Shown here: piece by piece, positions 6,008 to 9,855 of the stretch
How positions within the stretch are numbered: the stretch's first letter is position 1
Layout: each line of letters opens with the position of its first letter
Source of the DNA: Bacteroidota bacterium
GTDB taxonomy: Bacteria; Bacteroidota; Bacteroidia; Flavobacteriales; Flavobacteriaceae
NCBI GenBank assembly: GCA_947483095.1
Contig: CANKLD010000039.1
Span: 1 to 9,855 of the forward strand
Reading direction: 5' to 3'
Length of the DNA stretch: 9,855 bases
The notes under the pieces: model-generated
Database searches by the model: none
What the model was told of the DNA's origin: nothing
What the model saw: the letters and a program-made list of their open reading frames with translations, nothing else
Program-made: the position numbers and the translations under genes

Positions 6008-7654
6008 TTATCGACGAACAATTATTTTCTTAGTAAAACTACCATTATTGGTCTCTACTTTTAAGGTGTAAATTCCTGTTGCTAAATTTTGAACATCTAT
6101 AGAATAACTATCTGAAGTCATTGGATTTCTGTATGTTGCCACTAATTTACCATCCAAAGAATACACTGAAACTAAATTTATAGAATTATTAATTGAGTTT
6201 ATATTTACCGTTTCTACTGTTGGATTTGGGTAAACAACAATGTCATTTCTATTTCCAAAGTCGTTGGTAGAAAGTATATTATTCGAGTAACAGCTTGATG
6301 GAACCGTGTTTTCAACTTTTATCAAATTACTAACTTTATTATTTGCATACCCCTGATTAGTAGAAGTATTATAAAAAGTTAAATCTAGCGTTTGGTTACT
6401 TGTTCCAAACCAATCTTGGAGAATCGTACTAAAAACACGACGATAATCGTGTTGTACCGTTTGGACTTGGAAATTATTTGCCAAAACAGCTTCTGAAAGA
6501 TTAATATTTGTTCCTGAAACCCCAGGATTTATGGATTTCCCAAAAACAAACATTGGAGCAATTTCTCCGTGATCGGTTCCTAAATTTCCATTTTGTCCTG
6601 CTTTTCTTCCGAATTCAGAAAAAGGAACAGCAATTACATCATCACCTAAATTCTGATTATTTAAATCGGTAATAAAAGAATTTATAGCTTCTGAAACTTG
6701 AGTCAACAGATTAGCATGAGTTCCTAAATGAGTGGTGGTACTTGAAGCCACTTGTATATCATGGGTGTCAAAACCGCCAATTTTTACCAAATAGACCTTC
6801 GTTTGTAAACCACCGGAAATGAATTTAGCTACCGTTTTTAATTGGTTAGCCAAACTAGTAGAAGGATAAGTAACATTCGTAGAATTTGTTCCAGCACTAA
6901 AAGCTGTAGAAATACTTTGAGCATATAAGTTCGTCTCTGCATCGCTAGCCATTATAAATCGAATTAAATCTCCATATTCTGAATTTGGAATTGCTTCTGG
7001 CGGAGCGCCTCCTAAACCATTTAATATTGAAAAAAAACCAGCAGGATCTTGCCCATTAATGTTAATTGACATACCGTGTTCTTCTTCTCCATGGAAACCT
7101 AAAGAATTATCGCTACTTCCTAATTGAATTCCTAAAGGAAAGTTTGCAGTTAAGAAATTGGTATAATAATTTTCTAAAAATCGGCCTATCCATCCGCTAT
7201 CAATCGCATTATTTTCGAAAGTTCCATCACCACCAGTCAACCATAAATCGGTTGATTTAAAGTGTGATTTATCTTGAGAAGGATAGCCTACTCCTTGAAT
7301 TACTCTCATTAAACCGCGGTCATACAAACTTTTGAAACCTGTTAATGAAGGGTGAAGTCCTATTTGCTTTGCCAATGACAAAGTAGTATCTAAATTAATT
7401 ACTCCATTGGTTTGACCAGCGTTATTTAATTTTATGTTTGGTCGCAAAGCTGCATAAGTATCGTATTGATTTAACGGAACTACGGTATTCAAACCATCAT
7501 TTGCGCCAGACAATTGTACCAATACTATTTTTTTTGCGTTTACATTGGGACACGTAGTCATTCCTGCCGATTTAAAAAGCGCAAAAACTTCCGTTGGCAA
7601 AAGCGATAATGCAGATGCAGATGCGGTGAGCTGAATAAAATTTCTTCTTTTCAT
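6008..7654 (-). CDS. DUF1501 family protein with Tat-like signal and T9SS type A sorting domain
   Basis: A 548-residue exported protein of unknown function; the family is related to the alkaline phosphatase/sulfatase fold. The N-terminus MKRRNFIQLTASASALSLLP has a twin-arginine pattern (R3, R4, then N-F-I) followed by a short hydrophobic run. DUF1501 motifs appear in order: LSGANDGLNTVVP (48-60), YPSQDKSHFKSTDLWLTG (124-141), GGFDTHD (293-299), SEFGRKAG (346-353) and GTDHGEIAPMFVFG (359-372). Their Asp and His residues suggest a metal site. Residues from about 470 form a T9SS type A sorting domain, with VVYPNPTVETVNI, GIYTLKVETNNGSF and the terminal basic KKIIVRR. That implies export across the outer membrane and surface attachment or release. 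The start ATG is 11 bases after the DUF1800 stop codon, so the two are surely one operon. Substrate and activity are unknown. Confidence 0.9.
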   Translation of the reverse strand: MKRRNFIQLTASASALSLLPTEVFALFKSAGMTTCPNVNAKKIVLVQLSGANDGLNTVVPLNQYDTYAALRPNIKLNNAGQTNGVINLDTTLSLAKQIGLHPSLTGFKSLYDRGLMRVIQGVGYPSQDKSHFKSTDLWLTGGDGTFENNAIDSGWIGRFLENYYTNFLTANFPLGIQLGSSDNSLGFHGEEEHGMSININGQDPAGFFSILNGLGGAPPEAIPNSEYGDLIRFIMASDAETNLYAQSISTAFSAGTNSTNVTYPSTSLANQLKTVAKFISGGLQTKVYLVKIGGFDTHDIQVASSTTTHLGTHANLLTQVSEAINSFITDLNNQNLGDDVIAVPFSEFGRKAGQNGNLGTDHGEIAPMFVFGKSINPGVSGTNINLSEAVLANNFQVQTVQHDYRRVFSTILQDWFGTSNQTLDLTFYNTSTNQGYANNKVSNLIKVENTVPSSCYSNNILSTNDFGNRNDIVVYPNPTVETVNINSINNSINLVSVYSLDGKLVATYRNPMTSDSYSIDVQNLATGIYTLKVETNNGSFTKKIIVRR

Positions 7655-7665
7655 ATTTTATAGTA

Positions 7666-9312
7666 TTAAAACATTTGAGATTCTGGTGCTCTCAAAATAT
7701 TTGTTACCAATAATTTTAGTCTTGACTCTACCACCGTATTTACTCCGGTAGCTACGTAATCACTCCAAGCATTGGTCCAATAAAAATTTGCCATACCTTG
7801 AAGTAAAAAAGTGCTCATAAAATAGTTTACCCGATTGGTATCTGGATTTTGAGCAAAAAGCGCGTTACACAATTCAGAAGTTAGTATATAAGGATCGCCA
7901 GGAGCTGAGATTATATTTCCGTCTCTAATTACTGTTGAAATATTAATTTTTGAAATAATCGTGGCATTTCCACTAATTCTATTTTTACCATCTAATAATG
8001 ATTCTCCTAATCGGTATCTTGAAATTAAATTGGTTGCAGAAATCCAATTTTTATCAAAACCTGGTGCTTGATAATAGGCTGGATGTCCGGCAACATTTTC
8101 AGGATTAAAGAGCATCATATTCGATCCTGTCAAAAAGCTATTGTAGGCAAAAAGTGACCAAAATTTGTAATAATAATCGTAAGCACTTGTAATAGGATCT
8201 GAAATAGTTGCTTTTAAGAAAGTACAAATTTCAGAAAGTTGATTTAGAGGTGATTTTATCATTCCACCGATAGTTTCATTAGTAGAATCGGAATCATCTA
8301 AATCATAAAAATGCTTACTTTCTAATAATTTTCTAATTATTGGAGCAATTTCATAACCATTGTTATAAAATTCTAAAGCCAAAGGAGTAATAATGTAAGT
8401 TTCAACTTCAGGAGTTATGGTCCCTTTTACAAAATAAATGTACATTTTACGACAAATATTTTTAGCGGTTGCCTGTTGATTAAAAATCATATTTACAAAA
8501 TCGTTCAATTCTGTATCCATTCCCGCATCATTGGTTGCTGCAGCAATCACAGTGTTTTTAAAGGCACTACTGAATGTTTTTGGACTGGTGTGATGCAACG
8601 AAAATACGTTATAGCCTTTTGGCAAAGAAGTATCTGGATCAATAATCGTTCTGGTATTCAATCTCCTAAAACCGGTTAATACACGAGCTGCTTGAACTAC
8701 ATCAGCTTCGGTATAAGTGGTGTAATTCCCAACGCCTATTTGAGGTCCTTTACCAATGGTGAAAAGCTCAAAAAACTCCCTTGCATAATTTTCGTTTGGC
8801 GCTGTTTTAGTATTTGCAGTATTATTTAAATAATACAACATATTATTATTTAGCGTCATTTTTTTTGCTAAAGTTTTATAATTCCCATAGGAATAATGCA
8901 ACAGCAATCGGATATAATCATAAAAATCGGTTGCTGAGGACGAAGCATCAATTTCAACAGTAAAACAAGTGGATAAAAAATGAGATAATTTATATTTTAA
9001 ATTAGGGCTATTAATAGCATTATACCACCACCATCCTGCAACTATTCCGCCTTTTCTTCCCTGATTTAGAAATGAGGTAGCCAATGCGGTTGATTCCGTC
9101 CAAAATCCGTCAGGAGCAGTGATTGGAAGAGGATCATACGGTAAATTTACTGGAGGAGTATTTGTAGTTAATAGCAAGTTTAACGCCTGATTTGGTGTTA
9201 AAAGAGCATATTGATCAATTAATGATTTGGTGTAAACAAAAGAAGATCGTCTTAATAAATGTTTTGCATTCTTTTGTCCTAAAACAAGGATATTTTGGTC
9301 TAATGAAGCCAT
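7666..9312 (-). CDS. DUF1800 family protein
   Basis: A 548-residue protein of a family with no established function, commonly encoded next to DUF1501. Family motifs, numbered from the ATG at 9312-9310: KHLLRRSSF near 17-25, the strong signature PNENYAREFFELFTIG at 172-187, EADVVQAARVLTGFR (202-216), HHTSPKTF (240-247), ICRKMYIYFV (286-295) and a GHPAYYQAPGF stretch near 409-419. The frame is open back to a TTG at 9333, which would add MVILIVF. I prefer the ATG because MASLDQN...NAKHLLRR is the usual family opening and the extra residues are too short to act as a signal peptide. With either start I see no convincing export signal, although its partner is clearly exported. A -7 promoter box at 9342-9349 makes this the first gene of the two-gene unit. 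Confidence 0.88.
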   Translation of the reverse strand: MASLDQNILVLGQKNAKHLLRRSSFVYTKSLIDQYALLTPNQALNLLLTTNTPPVNLPYDPLPITAPDGFWTESTALATSFLNQGRKGGIVAGWWWYNAINSPNLKYKLSHFLSTCFTVEIDASSSATDFYDYIRLLLHYSYGNYKTLAKKMTLNNNMLYYLNNTANTKTAPNENYAREFFELFTIGKGPQIGVGNYTTYTEADVVQAARVLTGFRRLNTRTIIDPDTSLPKGYNVFSLHHTSPKTFSSAFKNTVIAAATNDAGMDTELNDFVNMIFNQQATAKNICRKMYIYFVKGTITPEVETYIITPLALEFYNNGYEIAPIIRKLLESKHFYDLDDSDSTNETIGGMIKSPLNQLSEICTFLKATISDPITSAYDYYYKFWSLFAYNSFLTGSNMMLFNPENVAGHPAYYQAPGFDKNWISATNLISRYRLGESLLDGKNRISGNATIISKINISTVIRDGNIISAPGDPYILTSELCNALFAQNPDTNRVNYFMSTFLLQGMANFYWTNAWSDYVATGVNTVVESRLKLLVTNILRAPESQMF

Positions 9313-9341
9313 AAAAACAATTAATATTACCAATTTAACTC

Positions 9342-9349
9342 CAAAAATA
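9342..9349 (-). promoter_or_regulatory. Probable promoter of the DUF1800-DUF1501 unit, -7 element
   Basis: On the minus strand the bases read TATTTTTG, matching TAnnTTTG exactly. The predicted transcription start, a few bases further on, falls at about 9336, leaving a leader of roughly 24 bases to the ATG at 9312. The upstream DNA is almost pure A/T with no TTG at the -33 distance. Chance matches are easier in such DNA. Confidence 0.45.
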
Positions 9350-9401
9350 CTAATTAGTTTAATATAAATTTAAAATAAATAAAAAAAATTACTTATTAAA
9401 T

Positions 9402-9417
9402 ATCATTTATGAATGAT
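9402..9417. promoter_or_regulatory. Small dyad in the divergent region between the DUF1800 gene and hpt
   Basis: ATCATT-TATG-AATGAT is a perfect 6-bp inverted repeat about 35-50 bases upstream of the hpt -33 region. A related half, ATCATTTGTAAAATG, recurs at 9447-9461 and contains CATTT-GTA-AAATG overlapping the hpt -33 TTTG. Two similar dyads in one divergent promoter region could be operator sites. In such AT-rich DNA this could also be chance. The rest of the 187-base gap (9313-9499) shows nothing beyond the promoters. Confidence 0.2.
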
Positions 9418-9450
9418 TATTAATTAGATAAATAAATAGTTCCAATATCA

Positions 9451-9478
9451 TTTGTAAAATGGGAATTCTATATCTTTG
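9451..9478 (+). promoter_or_regulatory. hpt promoter
   Basis: TTTG at 9451-9454 and TATCTTTG at 9471-9478 (an exact TAnnTTTG) are separated by 16 bases, close to the spacing expected for the Bacteroidetes housekeeping sigma factor. This is the best two-part promoter in the window. Transcription should start near 9484, giving a leader of about 15 bases before the TTG start codon of hpt. Confidence 0.65.
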
Positions 9479-9499
9479 CAGCTTATAAAAATTCTAAAA

Positions 9500-9855
9500 T
9501 TGATACAATTACACGACAAACATTTTGTACCCTTTATTTCTGCTCAAGAAATAGATTTTGCAATAGCAACAATGGCTTCAAAAGTTGAAGCTGATTTTGC
9601 TGATGAAATTCCTGTATTTGTAGGCGTTTTGAATGGTTCATTTATGGTAGTTTCCGATTTTATGAAACACTATAAAAACCCATGTGAAGTGAGTTTTATT
9701 AAATTTTCATCCTATGAAGGGACTTCTTCAACTAATGAAGTAAAACAATTAATTGGTTTGAACCAAGACTTATCTGGACGAACAGTAATTGTTATTGAAG
9801 ATATCGTAGACACCGGAAATACTGTTGCGGAATTGAAAGAGTTGTTCAAAAAACA
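9500..9855 (+). CDS. hpt: Hypoxanthine phosphoribosyltransferase, N-terminal part, TTG start
   Basis: A purine salvage enzyme joining hypoxanthine (and usually guanine) to PRPP to form IMP or GMP in the cytosol. The window contains 118 codons plus two bases, and the gene continues past the right edge (family about 175-180 residues). Visible motifs are VGVLNGSFM (41-49, phosphate-binding loop), FSSYEGTSST (69-78, flexible active-site loop) and the PRPP signature VIVIEDIVDTGNT (96-108) with the acidic pair E100/D101. The start is TTG at 9500-9502. No in-frame ATG lies between the stop at 9455-9457 and this point, and the first in-frame ATG (9572) would remove 24 family-like residues. The protein then opens MIQLHDKHFVPFIS, the usual Bacteroidetes form. 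The other upstream TTG (9476) lies within the promoter -7 box, so it is unlikely. Confidence 0.93.
   Translation, partial: MIQLHDKHFVPFISAQEIDFAIATMASKVEADFADEIPVFVGVLNGSFMVVSDFMKHYKNPCEVSFIKFSSYEGTSSTNEVKQLIGLNQDLSGRTVIVIEDIVDTGNTVAELKELFKK

Noticed and set aside
6008..9312. Defence system or secreted toxin module
   Set aside because: The pair matches the known DUF1800/DUF1501 couple, with no nuclease, immunity or effector motifs visible.
9402..9417. Attachment site or replication origin element
   Set aside because: It is only a 6-bp dyad in very AT-rich DNA, without DnaA boxes, an integrase gene or flanking direct repeats.

Overview
The window reads as chromosome from a low-GC member of the Bacteroidetes, most likely Flavobacteriaceae (Flavobacterium or a close relative). 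The grounds are strong AT richness, several exact copies of the Bacteroidetes -7 promoter consensus TAnnTTTG just upstream of genes, a protein with a type IX secretion (T9SS) type A sorting domain, A-rich gene leaders without a Shine-Dalgarno sequence, and protein variants familiar from that family. The genus is inference.

Layout. Positions 1-839 (minus) hold the N-terminal 279 codons of glycine dehydrogenase GcvP, cut by the left edge. Divergent to it, 976-1791 (plus) is a nine-helix UbiA-like membrane protein. It converges on an M3 family zinc oligopeptidase (1832-3862, minus). Between the peptidase and purE lie 370 non-coding bases, the most structured part of the window. They contain an inverted hairpin facing a tandem 85-bp repeat whose units each begin with a similar hairpin, then a separate folded element of a type I associate with Flavobacteriaceae intergenic regions. 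Next come purE (4233-4715) and purK (4792-5943), both minus, separated by a small 9-10 bp repeat cluster. Upstream of purK is a two-gene unit, also minus: a DUF1800 protein (7666-9312) followed after 11 bases by a DUF1501 protein (6008-7654) with a Tat-like signal and a C-terminal T9SS sorting domain. At the right edge, divergent from this pair, is hypoxanthine phosphoribosyltransferase hpt (9500 onward, plus, truncated).

How the genes fit together. PurK and PurE carry out two consecutive steps that turn AIR into CAIR in de novo purine synthesis. Hpt salvages purine bases using PRPP. GcvP breaks down glycine and supplies one-carbon units that purine synthesis also consumes, but it is a separate transcription unit. 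The DUF1800/DUF1501 pair is a widespread conserved couple of unknown function at the cell surface. It has no evident link to purines and may have been inserted between purK and hpt.

Most genes here are ordinary housekeeping genes. I see no phage, CRISPR, toxin-antitoxin or defence locus, and no rRNA or tRNA. The points worth a second look are the repeat array and folded element at 3880-4234, the mixed Tat/T9SS targeting of the DUF1501 protein, and three cases where start-codon choice matters: TTG for hpt, and downstream ATGs rather than upstream TTGs for the peptidase and the DUF1800 protein.
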